From Mycobacteriaceae bacterium (GTDB lineage: Bacteria; Actinomycetota; Actinomycetes; Mycobacteriales; Mycobacteriaceae): 64,000 nt of DNA. Under the pieces are notes generated by a model. That model did not search any database and had not been told where the DNA came from. It saw only the letters and a program-made list of their open reading frames with translations. Both the position numbers and the translations under genes were made by a program. The DNA is taken from the NCBI GenBank assembly GCA_019749805.1, contig JAIEPH010000015.1, positions 1 through 64,000 on the forward strand, written 5' to 3'. Of the stretch, positions 45,101 through 53,407 are shown piece by piece (the first letter of the stretch is position 1; each line of letters starts with the position of its first letter).

Positions 45101-46636
45101 GTAGTCGTAGAGCAGCCGGGATCGCTGGGACAGCACGGCCGTCGGGGTGTCGGTGCCCATGGAGCCCAGCGGTTCGGCGCCAGAGGCGGCCATGGGGGTG
45201 AGCAGGATGCGCAGCTCTTCTTCGGTGTAGCCGAACGCGATCTGTCGGCGCACGACGGACTCGTGGTTGGGCTGGACGCGGGCACGGTCGGCAAGGGTCT
45301 TGATGTCGAGCAGTCCGGAGTGCAGCCACTCGCCGTAGGGCTCCTGCCCGGCGAGGGACTCCTTGATCTCGTCGTCTCCCACGATGCGGCCGGTGGCGGT
45401 GTCGATGAGGAGCATCTTGCCGGGCTGCAGCCGGCCCTTGGCGACGATGTGCGCGGACGGCACGTCGAGCACCCCGCTCTCGCTGGCGAGGATGAGGCGG
45501 TCATCGAGGGTGCGCCACCAGCGTCCGGGCCGTAATCCGTTGCGGTCCAGCACCGCTCCCACGAGCGTGCCGTCGGTGAACGTGACGCAGGCCGGGCCGT
45601 CCCACGGCTCCATCAGCGAGGCGTGGAACTGCCAGAACGCGCGTTCGGCGGGCTCCATCGTGGTGTTGTTCTCCCACGCCTCGGGGATCATCATCAGCAC
45701 GGCGTGCGGCAGGCTGCGCCCACCCAGGTGCAGCAGTTCGAGCACCTCGTCGAACGACGCCGAATCGGAGGCCTCTGGTGTGCAGATCGGTGAGAGCCGG
45801 GACAGGTCGCCTGGGATCTCGGCGCTGGCGAGCATCGCCTCGCGCGCGTGCATCCGGTTGCGGTTGCCGCGCACGGTGTTGATCTCACCGTTGTGCGCAA
45901 CGAAACGGAAGGGATGCGCCAACGGCCACGACGGAAACGTGTTCGTCGAAAACCGGCTGTGCACGATGGCGATCGCACTGCGGCAGCGCTCGTCGCGCAG
46001 ATCCGGAAAGTATTGGGGCAGTTGCATTGTGGTGAGCATGCCCTTGTACACCATGGTTCGGCTGGACAGCGAAGGGAAATACACGCCGTTGCGCTCGGCG
46101 CGCTTGCGCAGCGGGTAGACATGGCGGTCGAGATCGATGCCACCGAGATGCTGCGGCGAGGCGACGAACAGCTGCTCCATGCGCGGCATACAGCCGAGAG
46201 CCGTTGCACCGACCTCGGCTCCGTCCGGGTCGGTGGGGACCTCACGCCAGCCGAGCACGGTAAGCCCTTCGTCGGCGGCGATGGCTTCGACGTCGGCACG
46301 TGCGGTCGCGCGGGCGACGGAGTCCTGCGGTAGGAAGCAGATTCCGGCAGCGAAGGTGTTGGCGCCGTCAGCGGTGGGCGATGGCAACTCGAAGCCGGCG
46401 ACGTCGCGCAGCAGTTCGACGGGCAGCTGGATCAGGATTCCTGCGCCGTCACCGCTGTTGGGCTCGGCGCCCGCGGCTCCACGGTGTTCGAGATGCTCCA
46501 AGGCGACCAGCCCGTCGACGACGATGGCGTGCGACCGGCGGCCCTGGATATCGGTGATCATGGCGACGCCACACGAGTCAGACTCGTTATCCGGGTCGTA
46601 GAGCCCCTGGGGCTCGGGAAATGCCGAGTAGAGCAT
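42104..46636 (-). CDS. gltB: Glutamate synthase large subunit
   Basis: 1510-residue alpha subunit that makes two glutamates from glutamine and 2-oxoglutarate. The N-terminal Ntn amidotransferase starts at Cys22 (SDSCGVAMI; the lead would be removed), then the central domain, the FMN-binding synthase domain with the glutamate-synthase block [10 protein letters not shown]...[10 protein letters not shown], the 3Fe-4S cysteines ([21 protein letters not shown]), and the C-terminal GXGXG beta-helix ([25 protein letters not shown]). Length is normal. Ribosome site GGAGGG about 10 nt upstream. First gene of gltBD. Confidence 0.97.
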   Translation of the reverse strand: MLYSAFPEPQGLYDPDNESDSCGVAMITDIQGRRSHAIVVDGLVALEHLEHRGAAGAEPNSGDGAGILIQLPVELLRDVAGFELPSPTADGANTFAAGICFLPQDSVARATARADVEAIAADEGLTVLGWREVPTDPDGAEVGATALGCMPRMEQLFVASPQHLGGIDLDRHVYPLRKRAERNGVYFPSLSSRTMVYKGMLTTMQLPQYFPDLRDERCRSAIAIVHSRFSTNTFPSWPLAHPFRFVAHNGEINTVRGNRNRMHAREAMLASAEIPGDLSRLSPICTPEASDSASFDEVLELLHLGGRSLPHAVLMMIPEAWENNTTMEPAERAFWQFHASLMEPWDGPACVTFTDGTLVGAVLDRNGLRPGRWWRTLDDRLILASESGVLDVPSAHIVAKGRLQPGKMLLIDTATGRIVGDDEIKESLAGQEPYGEWLHSGLLDIKTLADRARVQPNHESVVRRQIAFGYTEEELRILLTPMAASGAEPLGSMGTDTPTAVLSQRSRLLYDYFVELFAQVTNPPLDAIREAVVTSMARVMGPEHNLLEPTAASCRQIVLRWPVLDNDELNKIVHINDDGEQGGLRTAVLKALYDVERGGEGLADALEDLRLRACDAIAKGARTLVISDRDSDHTRAPIPSLLAVSAVHHHLVRTKERTTVALVVESGDAREVHHIAMLIGFGAAAVNPYLAFESIEDLIREGELTGIEPAAAVRNYLKALGKGVMKVMSKMGISTVASYTAAQAFEAVGIDKHVIDEYFTGTPSQLGGVGMEVLAEEVKVRHRRAYPENPTERVHRRLEVGGEYAFRREGELHLFTPEVVFLLQHSTRTGRHDIFKQYSDEVNRLSREGGTLRGLFSFKKLRPPVPLEEVESVDSIVTRFNTGAMSYGSISAEAHETMAIAMNNLGGRSNSGEGGEDTERLYDPRRRSAVKQVASGRFGVTSDYLLNATDIQIKMAQGAKPGEGGQLPGYKVYPNIARTRHSTPGVGLISPPPHHDIYSIEDLAQLIHDLKNANADARIHVKLVSSVGVGTVAAGVSKAHADVVLISGYDGGTGAAPLTSLKHAGMPWEIGLADTQQTLMLNGLRDRITVQCDGGMRTARDVVVAALLGAEEYGFATAPLVVSGCIMMRVCHLDTCPVGVATQNPELRARFNGKPEFVENYFRFIAEDIRHYLAELGFRSIDEAVGHAEMLDTDEGVAHWKSRGLDLAPVFTVPNRRGDEARRRTRGQEHGLEEALDRTLIQLAEGALEDAHPVRLELPVRNVNRTVGTLLGSEVTRRYGAAGLPDNTIHIRLTGSAGQSVGAFLPPGITLELIGDANDYVGKGLSGGRVIVRPPDDVLFLPEDNVIAGNTLLFGATSGELYLRGRVGERFAARNSGALTVVEGVGDHACEYMTGGRVVVLGKTGRNMAAGMSGGIAFVLGLDPKNVNIEMVDLQRLEPEDLTWLRDVIATHAKYTGSTLAASVLSDWPRRSAQFTKVMPRDYQRVLEATLVAKREGRDVDTAIMEASRG

Positions 46637-46652
46637 CGAGGAAGAACCCTCC

Positions 46653-46683
46653 GCAGTCCTGGGAAATCATGTCCCGGGACTGC
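46653..46683 (-). promoter_or_regulatory. Hairpin in the gltB 5-prime leader
   Basis: 12-bp inverted repeat (GCAGTCC...GGACTGC) with one mismatched pair and a 7-nt loop, ending immediately before the gltB ribosome site. Formed in the RNA it would sit against the ribosome site; formed in DNA it could be an operator. Confidence 0.5.
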
Positions 46684-46699
46684 ACCGGCCCGAAGCTCG

Positions 46700-46705
46700 A
46701 TTGTA
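46700..46705 (-). promoter_or_regulatory. -10 box of gltB
   Basis: TACAAT on the minus strand, one of the best -10 matches in the window, predicts a leader of about 55 nt containing the hairpin. No clear -35. Confidence 0.5.
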
Positions 46706-46722
46706 TCAGCGCAGCGCGTTGG

Positions 46723-47142
46723 CTACCCGTCGAGAAGCGTCGGGACCAGCGGGAATCCGGGAAGATTCCGTACCACCGTCCACGCGACGGCGATCGCGAC
46801 GATGACGGCGCCGGAGACCGGCGTCAGCCATGGGCGGCCACTTTGGCGCCGCAGCAGGACCCCAACCAGCAGCAGCGGCAAGCCGATCAAGGCGACGACA
46901 TTGTCGACGACGGCGGCGGCCAGGTCGCCGTTGAGAACGTCATGGACCATGCGCAGGCCGCCGCAACCCGGACAGAACAGACCCGTGGCCGCGTGGAAGG
47001 GGCACGCGGGGAACAAAAAGTTCGGCCGATGGGGGTCGGCGATGCCGATGTAGGCCAGAGCACCGACCAAGGCGGCACCCGTGCCGAGGGCGGTGTAGAG
47101 CCGCCCCCGGTTGGGGGTCGTGCTGGTCGTACTAGGTGCCAT
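46723..47142 (-). CDS. DUF2752 membrane protein
   Basis: 139 residues with three TM segments and the DUF2752 signature CPFHAATGLFCPGCGGLRM (about 47-65), whose three cysteines may bind a metal or pair. Function unknown. It overlaps the upstream TM2-domain gene by 11 bp and precedes gltB, a neighbourhood I recall from other fast-growing mycobacteria. Its stop lies about 17 bp above the gltB -10 box. Confidence 0.85.
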   Translation of the reverse strand: MAPSTTSTTPNRGRLYTALGTGAALVGALAYIGIADPHRPNFLFPACPFHAATGLFCPGCGGLRMVHDVLNGDLAAAVVDNVVALIGLPLLLVGVLLRRQSGRPWLTPVSGAVIVAIAVAWTVVRNLPGFPLVPTLLDG

Positions 47143-47533
47143 CGCGCAGCGGGCGACCCTGCGGATCGCGCACCTTGTCGGTGAGCATCAGGATCGCGTC
47201 GATGATGCCCCAGATTATGGCGCCGATACCGCAGGTCACCAGGCCGACGATGAGCTGGGCCACGCCGAGCCCCGTCTGGCCGATGTACATGCGGCCGATA
47301 CCGACAAGCCCGAAGAGGCCGAGCAGCTGCAGCAGGCCCGCGACGACCTTGGATTTATCCGAGTACGGCTCACCGGTCATCGGGTGCCTGCCGAAGGGCG
47401 CGCTCGGGTCCATGTAGGCCTGCGGATACTGGCCGCCCGGAGGCGGATAAGGCGGTGGGTAGCCAGGCTGCGGCGGGGGCGGCGGCGTTGGCTGGCTTCC
47501 ATATTCGTTGCCACCGAACTGCGGCTCAGTCAT
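47132..47533 (-). CDS. TM2-domain membrane protein
   Basis: 133 residues: a Pro/Gln/Tyr-rich cytoplasmic lead, then a TM2 domain, i.e. two TM helices joined by a short turn (KSKVVAGLLQLLGLFGLVGIGRMYIGQTGLGVAQLIVGLVTCGIGAIIWGIIDAILML with the conserved GRFYLG-like GRMYIG and D in WGIIDAI). The downstream polar tail is short. Role unknown. ATG 47533 was chosen; GTG 47539 is in frame. Confidence 0.85.
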   Translation of the reverse strand: MTEPQFGGNEYGSQPTPPPPPQPGYPPPYPPPGGQYPQAYMDPSAPFGRHPMTGEPYSDKSKVVAGLLQLLGLFGLVGIGRMYIGQTGLGVAQLIVGLVTCGIGAIIWGIIDAILMLTDKVRDPQGRPLRDGT

Positions 47534-47565
47534 GCCCACAGCATGCCAGAAACGCCGCCATTACT

Positions 47566-48144
47566 TCAGGTTTGGCCACTCACCAGCTGAAGGACGTCGG
47601 CGAGACCGTCTACCGGTAGCGACGGGTCAATGGAGCGAAGCAGTCCGAGGCCGACTCCGAGGGCAAGCATGACGGTGGCCGTTTCGCCGCCGGGCAGCGC
47701 CGGCGTGGTGTTGCCGGCGGATTCTGCTGCCCCGGTGAGCATTTGGAGTATGCCGTTGAGTCGAGACGCGAGTTCGTTGCGCAGTTGCTCGTTGTGGCGG
47801 GCGTGCGCAGCGAACTCGACTTCCAGGGACGTCCAGGCCGGATCGCCGATGACGCGCTCGGCCCACGCCTGTAGTCCCACGACGCGGGACGCGGCGTCCG
47901 GCTTGGCCATGATGTCGAGAATCTCGCCGAGACGCTCTCCGCGGACCTCGTCGAGCACGGCGATGCACAGCTCGTCCTTGTTGCGGAAGTTCGAGTAGAC
48001 CGCGCCTTTCGAGAAACCCGCGGCCTCGGCGACCTTTTCCAGCGACGTCGGGTGATAGCCGTCCTCGAAGAAGAGCTGCCTGGCGGTCTTGACCAGTTGC
48101 GTCCTGGTCTGGGCCTGGCTTTCGGCGCGGGTCATCCGAGGCAC
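47566..48144 (-). CDS. TetR-family transcriptional regulator
   Basis: 192 residues. N-terminal TetR HTH (ARQLFFEDGYHPTSLEKVAEAAGFSKGAVYSNFRNKDEL, about 22-60), then an alpha-helical ligand domain. It is divergent from the SDR/monooxygenase pair (74-bp gap), the usual layout for a local repressor of such genes, but those genes are damaged here. GTG 48144 lies 6 nt after TAGGAT; ATG 48135 is the alternative. Confidence 0.9.
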   Translation of the reverse strand: MPRMTRAESQAQTRTQLVKTARQLFFEDGYHPTSLEKVAEAAGFSKGAVYSNFRNKDELCIAVLDEVRGERLGEILDIMAKPDAASRVVGLQAWAERVIGDPAWTSLEVEFAAHARHNEQLRNELASRLNGILQMLTGAAESAGNTTPALPGGETATVMLALGVGLGLLRSIDPSLPVDGLADVLQLVSGQT

Positions 48145-48150
48145 GGCGCC

Positions 48151-48156
48151 ATCCTA
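48151..48156 (-). promoter_or_regulatory. -10 box of the TetR gene
   Basis: TAGGAT on the minus strand, 6 nt before GTG 48144. The opposite promoter for the SDR gene would share this 74-bp gap. Confidence 0.45.
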
Positions 48157-48217
48157 CCCGATTGACATACTTTTGGACTCTGGATACCGTCGGTTTCCGA
48201 ATTGAGAGGAGGCCGCC

Positions 48218-48811
48218 GTGACCTATCCCAAGATCGCGCTGGACGGCGCCGTCGTCGCCGTGACGGGCGGCGCGCGCGGCATCGGCAAGGCGACCGCCGA
48301 CCTCTTCGCCTCCAAAGGTGCTGTGGTCTGCGTCGGGGATCTCGATCCGGCGCAGGCGGCGGACGCACTTGTCCTCGACGTCACCTCCCGCGCTTCGTTC
48401 GGGGCGTTCGTCGACACGGCGCTCGAACGTCACGGCCGCATCGACATCCTCGTCAACAACGCCGGCGTGATGCCGCACATGATCGAGCGCGGCCGAGGAC
48501 ATGTGGTCAATGTGGCGTCGATGGCAGGCAAGCGGACGCGGCTCGCGTCGGGCGTGCCACTCGGCCACGGGCTGCCGACGGTCGACGCCGATGACGTCGC
48601 ATGCGCGATTGTCGGCAGTGTCCGCAGTCGACGCGCCGAGATCACCGTGCCCAGGTATCGGGCGGGATGGGATGTGGTGAATGCGGCGGTACCGGAACCA
48701 GTGATGCGCGTGGGTCGCAAGCTGATCGGCGATCGCAGGGCACTGACGTCGGTGCAGAACGATGTCCGCGCCGCCGATGAGGAAACGATCGCGGCGCAGG
48801 CCCGCCGATGA
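48218..48811 (+). pseudogene. Short-chain dehydrogenase with two in-frame deletions
   Basis: The 197-residue product begins like a classical SDR (TGGARGIG at 16-23, NNAG at 80-83) and ends like one (RRAEITVPRYRAGWDVVNAAVPEPVMRVGRKLIGDRRAL). Family members are about 270 residues. About 30 residues are missing after NNAGVMP (near base 48475) and about 35-40 after MAGK (near 48532), including the YxxxK active site. Both gaps keep the frame, so a stable protein may be made, but it should not be an active oxidoreductase. GTG 48218 has a good ribosome site. Ends 4 bp inside the next gene. Confidence 0.8.
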
Positions 48812-50264
48812 CGCGCGAACCTCGGGTTGTCATCATCGGCGCGGGCATTGCGGGCATCGCCACCGCGGTGACATTGCAGCGGGCCGGTTTCCGCGACTTC
48901 ACGATCCTGGAGAAGGGTTCCGACGTCGGCGGCGTATGGCACTGGAACCGCTATCCCGGCCTCACATGCGACGTCCCGTCGCAGCTGTACCAGTTCTCGT
49001 TCGCGCCGAAGCCGGACTGGTCGGGGCTGTTTGCACCCGGTGAGGAGATTCAGCGCTATCTTCGCGGCGTTGTCGACAGTCACCGTCTCGGCAGCCGTAT
49101 CAGGCTCAACGCTGAAGTTCAGTCGGCGGTCTTCACCGGGTCACTCTGGCGGATAACGACTTCTGACGGTATGGAGTCCGAAGCGGACTTCCTGATATCG
49201 GCGACGGGTGTGCTCCATCATCCGTTCACTCCCGACATTGCCGGCCTGGAGAGTTTTACGGGCGACGTTGTGCACACCGCACGCTGGGATGACGAGGTCG
49301 TCACCGACGGGCGACGCATTGCGGTAATCGGCACCGGATCGACCGGCGTGCAGGTCGTGTCCGCGCTTCAACCGGGTGCCGCTCGGATCAGCCATCTCGT
49401 GCGATCACCGCAGTGGGTGATATGGGCGCCGATGGGTCTGCGCCAGCCCGAGCTGGTCGGCAGGCTGTTACGGAGGCTGCCCTCGGTGCACCGGAGGCTG
49501 TACGACGTGTTGCTCTGGGGCTCAGGCATTCTCGCCGACATCACGACGCGACCCAGCTGGCGGCGGCGGCTGGTGCAGGCGTACGCGCGGTGGTCGTTGC
49601 GCAATCAGGTACGCGATCCGGGGTTGCGCGAAAGCCTCACCCCTGACTATCAACCGTTGTGCAAGCGGCAGGTCGTGTCGAGCTCGTACTATCGCGCGAT
49701 CGTGCGGGAAACGCGGAGCTGGTCACCACGCCGATCGTGCGGGTGACGCCGCAGGGCATTCGGCTAGCCGACGGCCGTGAGATCGACATCGACCTGCTGG
49801 TGTTGGCGACCGGCTTCCACACCCATCACTACATGCGACCCATACGGTTGCGTGGGCGAGATGGCATCTCGATCGACGACGCGTGGGCCAAGGGGCCACG
49901 GGCATATCGGATGACGGCGATCCCCGGCTTCCCCAACCTCTTTACGGTGCTGGGCCCCAATTCGCCGACGGGCTCGATCTCCCTGCAGTATTCGTCGGAG
50001 CTGACGGCCCGCTACATCACACATTGGCTGCGGAGGTTCCGCGATGGCGAGATCGACACCGTCGAGGTGACCGAGGAAGCCACCGCGAAGTTTAACGACG
50101 ACGTCACCGCCGCGTTGGGGCCCACGGTGTGGAATACCGGTTGTAACTCTTGGTATCTCACCGACGAGGGAAACGTCGACCTGTGGCCATACGACCGCAA
50201 GACGATGACGGCCATGCTGCACCGCCCCGACGATCGCGACTTCCACATCGCCTCTTCCGGCTAG
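48808..50264 (+). pseudogene. FAD-dependent monooxygenase (Baeyer-Villiger/FMO type), frameshifted
   Basis: The first frame (48808-49746) has the FAD motif GAGIAGIATA, the NADP motif GTGSTGVQ and the CKRQVV block. It then runs into a stop. A second frame (+1 base lost near 49709) continues the family sequence NAELVTTPIVRVTPQGIRLADG...LVLATGFHTHHY and the closing GCNSWYLTDEGNVDLWPYD to 50264. Joined, they give a normal protein of about 485 residues. Family members oxidise ketones or thioamides (EthA, MymA). Either a real frameshift or a base-call error. Confidence 0.85.
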
Positions 50265-51691
50265 AAGGGTGGGGGTTTGTAGTTGGCGGCGAGCCAGGCT
50301 TGGTGTTGCCGTTCTTCTTCGGCGATGAGTTCGGTGCGTTCGCGTCGTTCGGCGTTGATGCGGTCCTGGCGGTCCTTGGCGCGGGTTTGCTTGCGCCGCG
50401 GCATCATTGCGCTGCGATCCGTGTTCGGATCGACGACGTACGGCGGCAGATCCAGTTCCCCGGTGGGTTGGGCCAGGGCGGGGAACATCGCCGCCCCATG
50501 CGCTTCGGTGCTGTAAACGTGCCCGGTAGGCGACGTCAGCACGATCGTGCCGTCGGGCAACTGCCGATCGATCCACCCGCAGAACGTCTTGATCAGATGG
50601 TGAATCCGGCAGTAATGCTTGGTGTTCGACGGGTGCGTCGGACCCAACGGATAGGGCACCGTGTGATCGATATCGGACTTCTCGACCGGCTTGTCGCAGC
50701 CCGGCCAGCGGCACGTCAAGTCACGCCACTGAAGGAACTCTTTGGTCTTGGCGCTCGGGCGGTACCCGGGATCGGGCGCCCCACCGCTCGGTGCGGTCAG
50801 CGGCTTGAGCGTGGCATTCTTCGCCATGTCGCGTACCGACTCGGCGGGCAAAATCCCGAACCCCCGCAGATACCCCGGCGCATCACTGGTGCCCTCCAGA
50901 GTGGCCTGTTCGGCGAGCACATGAATCACCGCCGTGGCCGCAGCGCTCTTGGCGTCCGCCTGCGTAGCCTGCGCTGCGCAGTCCTCACGCCCGCACTCAC
51001 ACGCCAGCGTGGCCTCGCTCCGTCCCAACGCTCCAGTGGCATCCGCGCGACGCTGGCTCTGGCTGCGCGGATCGTGCTCACACACCGTGGCGGCCAACGC
51101 ATCCAACCGCGCATCAAGTGCCGCCCCGTCGGCGGCACGCACATGACCGGAGGCAAACGCCATGCCCGGACCGGCCTCGTCCACCTCGAAGTACCGGTTC
51201 TCATCGACCTTGGGCGGGACGCGAACGCCGGCGGGGTCGAACTTGGCCACCCACTGGTCCACCCGATCCCGCAGCTTGGGCCTGGACAGCTTCATCCACT
51301 TCTCGCAATACCGGGCGATCGCCTCGTCCAACTCCGGCATCAACGCATCCTCGACATTGTCGGTGCGGTTGATGATCGTCGACACCATGCGGTAGTCAAT
51401 GGTGCCGCGCAAAAACACCTTGGCCACAGCGGGCAACCGATGCGCCAGCGCACACGCGAACTGCACCTGCCCGACCGCGCGGGAGTGGCTGATGTTCTGC
51501 ACCGCCGACACGTCAGCAGCCGTGGCGGCACAGTTATCGACCGCGCACCAATCAAGGTCGGCCAACGCGCCCTGATTCCGGGTGTAGAGCTCGGCGACGG
51601 CCAACAACCGCTCGGCCATACACGTCGACTGATAACGGGTGGACTCCCCCATCACGTCAATGAGATCCCCATCCGACATGCCCTCGAACAT
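50261..51691 (-). CDS. 13E12-family protein with HNH nuclease domain (DUF222)
   Basis: 476 residues. N-terminal alpha-helical DUF222 region (about 1-300) and C-terminal HNH domain at about 340-400 with CRWPGCDKPVEKSDIDHTVPYPLGPTHPSNTKHYCRIHHLIKTF, which contains the DH, N and H metal-site residues and four cysteines. This repeat family (13E12/REP) is present in many copies in mycobacterial genomes, and is commonly linked to recombination and genome rearrangement. A leaderless start ATG 51691 follows TAGAAT by 7 nt. Its stop shares CTAG with the monooxygenase stop. Confidence 0.9.
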   Translation of the reverse strand: MFEGMSDGDLIDVMGESTRYQSTCMAERLLAVAELYTRNQGALADLDWCAVDNCAATAADVSAVQNISHSRAVGQVQFACALAHRLPAVAKVFLRGTIDYRMVSTIINRTDNVEDALMPELDEAIARYCEKWMKLSRPKLRDRVDQWVAKFDPAGVRVPPKVDENRYFEVDEAGPGMAFASGHVRAADGAALDARLDALAATVCEHDPRSQSQRRADATGALGRSEATLACECGREDCAAQATQADAKSAAATAVIHVLAEQATLEGTSDAPGYLRGFGILPAESVRDMAKNATLKPLTAPSGGAPDPGYRPSAKTKEFLQWRDLTCRWPGCDKPVEKSDIDHTVPYPLGPTHPSNTKHYCRIHHLIKTFCGWIDRQLPDGTIVLTSPTGHVYSTEAHGAAMFPALAQPTGELDLPPYVVDPNTDRSAMMPRRKQTRAKDRQDRINAERRERTELIAEEERQHQAWLAANYKPPPF

Positions 51692-51698
51692 ACGTGCG

Positions 51699-51704
51699 AT
51701 TCTA
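51699..51704 (-). promoter_or_regulatory. -10 box of the 13E12 gene
   Basis: TAGAAT on the minus strand, 7 nt before ATG 51691. Confidence 0.45.
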
Positions 51705-51727
51705 TCGGCACCCCCTGACAAGTCCCG

Positions 51728-51860
51728 TCAGCTCCGTCGCGCGGCCTCCTGCGCCAACTGGACGCGCGACGTCAGACGCAATTGGGTGTCGACGTGCCCT
51801 GGGTGCGTCTGCACCGACACCACTCGTGATAACGCCTCGGCCAATGCTGACTTTCGGCGA
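51728..51860 (-). pseudogene. Relic of a LuxR-type HTH C terminus
   Basis: Read on the minus strand this stretch encodes ALAEALSRVVSVQTHPGHVDTQLRLTSRVQLAQEAARRS and a stop. It matches the last part of LuxR HTH domains (usually VSPRTVQTHLTHVYTKLGLTSRVQLAQEA) with substitutions that break helix positions (P, G). There is no start and no upstream domain, so it is a decayed remnant left between the 13E12 gene and the PLD pair. Confidence 0.55.
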
Positions 51861-51865
51861 CGCCT

Positions 51866-53407
51866 TCACAGCCTGCCCCTGAGGCGATCGCGGTACGACC
51901 GGCCGTCCGGGTCGTACGTCAACCGGTAGACGGGCTCGGACCACAGCCGCGTGAACAAGCTGGGTTGCTCCGCCTTGTGCGGTCGAAGCCTGCCCGGCGG
52001 CCTCGGGCCTCGGCGGCCGGAAGCGTGCCAGCGCTCCAATTCCTGTGCTGATTCGACGATTTCGCGCACCGCGGTGGCCGGTTCGACCAGTCCGCGATCA
52101 TCGCTGCCGTCGTCGGCGCGATCGAGGTGTTCACGCAGTAACCGAAGCCTCAGATCACGCGCGAACTTACCCTCGGTGTCGAGGACGGCGCACGTCAGCT
52201 CGCTGTCGTGCGTCCAAGACCGCCGATTGAGGTTGTCGCTGCCGACGCACGCCCAGATGTCGTCGATGACACACACTTTGGCGTGCACATACACCGGTGT
52301 GCCCGCAGAGTTTTCGACGTCGAAAACGTGTACCCGTTCCGGACTGGCCGCGCGACACGTCTCGAGCGCCTGCCAGCGACCGATGAGATTGGGCGGCAAC
52401 TCGAGTCGTCCGTCGACGTCGGGATGGCGCGGGATGACGGCAACCAGGTGTAGGTCGGGGTTCTCGTTCAGCGCCTGAGCGAAAAGCTTCGCCACCCGCT
52501 TCGACCACAGGTACTGGTCCTCGACGTAGATCAGCCGACGGGCACGCGGCACCACCTTGTTGTAGGCACGCGCAATGCTGCGCTCGCCGTTGGGGGCGAA
52601 GTCGTACGCGAAGTGGGCATCGGGGTATGTGCGCAGCACCTGTACGGCGTGCGGTCCGCATGGCGGCGGATCCGGCGGCTGATCGGGCAACGGATCGGCG
52701 TTCATGTCGGCACCGGCGAACTTGTCCCGCAGCCACGCCAAGGGATTGAGCATGTCCAGCGACGCTGGATCGTTCCAACGCTCGCGGAAAGTCGTGTCGA
52801 GGGCACCCACTGCGGGACCCTGCACCCGCAGTTGTACGTCATGCCACGGTGGATTCTCGCCGTACCGTTCGGCCATCTGCACCGCCTGCGGGTCGCCGCG
52901 GTGCGATGCGTCGTCGCGGCGGGAATGGCACAGGTCGATACCGCCGGCGAACGCGACGTCTCGCTCAGGTGCACCGGGATGCCTGATGACGACGAGCTTC
53001 TGATGGTGGGATCCGCCGATGCGCACGCGCTGGTCGAGCAACACTTCCCCGCCTGCGCGTTCGATCGCCTCGCCGAGGTGCCGGTTCTCCTCCTCGCTAT
53101 AGGCGAACTTGTCCAGATGGGATCGCCACACCAGACCCTTGACGACGACACCGCGTTCGGCGGCGTGACAGAACAATTCGCGGACCGTTAAACCGTCGTC
53201 GCGCATTTTCTGGTCAGGGTCGCCGCGCCAGTCCGTGAAGAACAGGTGATCCCCCTCGCCGAGCGCTTCCACTTCGGTGGCGAGGTGATCGAAGTACGTC
53301 GACCCGTGGATGAGTGGCTCGGCCAGATTCCCCTCGCACCACCCGGACAAGGTGGAATCCGGGTTGCCGCGTTCGTCCTCGGTGAGGAACCAATCGGTGA
53401 TGTTCAT
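51866..53407 (-). CDS. Phospholipase D-like protein (paralog B)
   Basis: 513-residue PLD-superfamily protein with two catalytic halves. The first HKD-type motif is SHHQKLVVIRHP (His/Lys at about 135-137), the second is VYVHAKVCVIDDIWACVGSDN with complete HxKxxxxD. No signal peptide or TM, so it is probably cytoplasmic. Such enzymes hydrolyse or transfer phosphodiesters in phospholipids or nucleic acids; the substrate here is not known. It begins inside the stop of paralog A (ATGA overlap), so the pair is translationally coupled. About 60-70 percent identical to A by eye. Confidence 0.85.
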   Translation of the reverse strand: MNITDWFLTEDERGNPDSTLSGWCEGNLAEPLIHGSTYFDHLATEVEALGEGDHLFFTDWRGDPDQKMRDDGLTVRELFCHAAERGVVVKGLVWRSHLDKFAYSEEENRHLGEAIERAGGEVLLDQRVRIGGSHHQKLVVIRHPGAPERDVAFAGGIDLCHSRRDDASHRGDPQAVQMAERYGENPPWHDVQLRVQGPAVGALDTTFRERWNDPASLDMLNPLAWLRDKFAGADMNADPLPDQPPDPPPCGPHAVQVLRTYPDAHFAYDFAPNGERSIARAYNKVVPRARRLIYVEDQYLWSKRVAKLFAQALNENPDLHLVAVIPRHPDVDGRLELPPNLIGRWQALETCRAASPERVHVFDVENSAGTPVYVHAKVCVIDDIWACVGSDNLNRRSWTHDSELTCAVLDTEGKFARDLRLRLLREHLDRADDGSDDRGLVEPATAVREIVESAQELERWHASGRRGPRPPGRLRPHKAEQPSLFTRLWSEPVYRLTYDPDGRSYRDRLRGRL

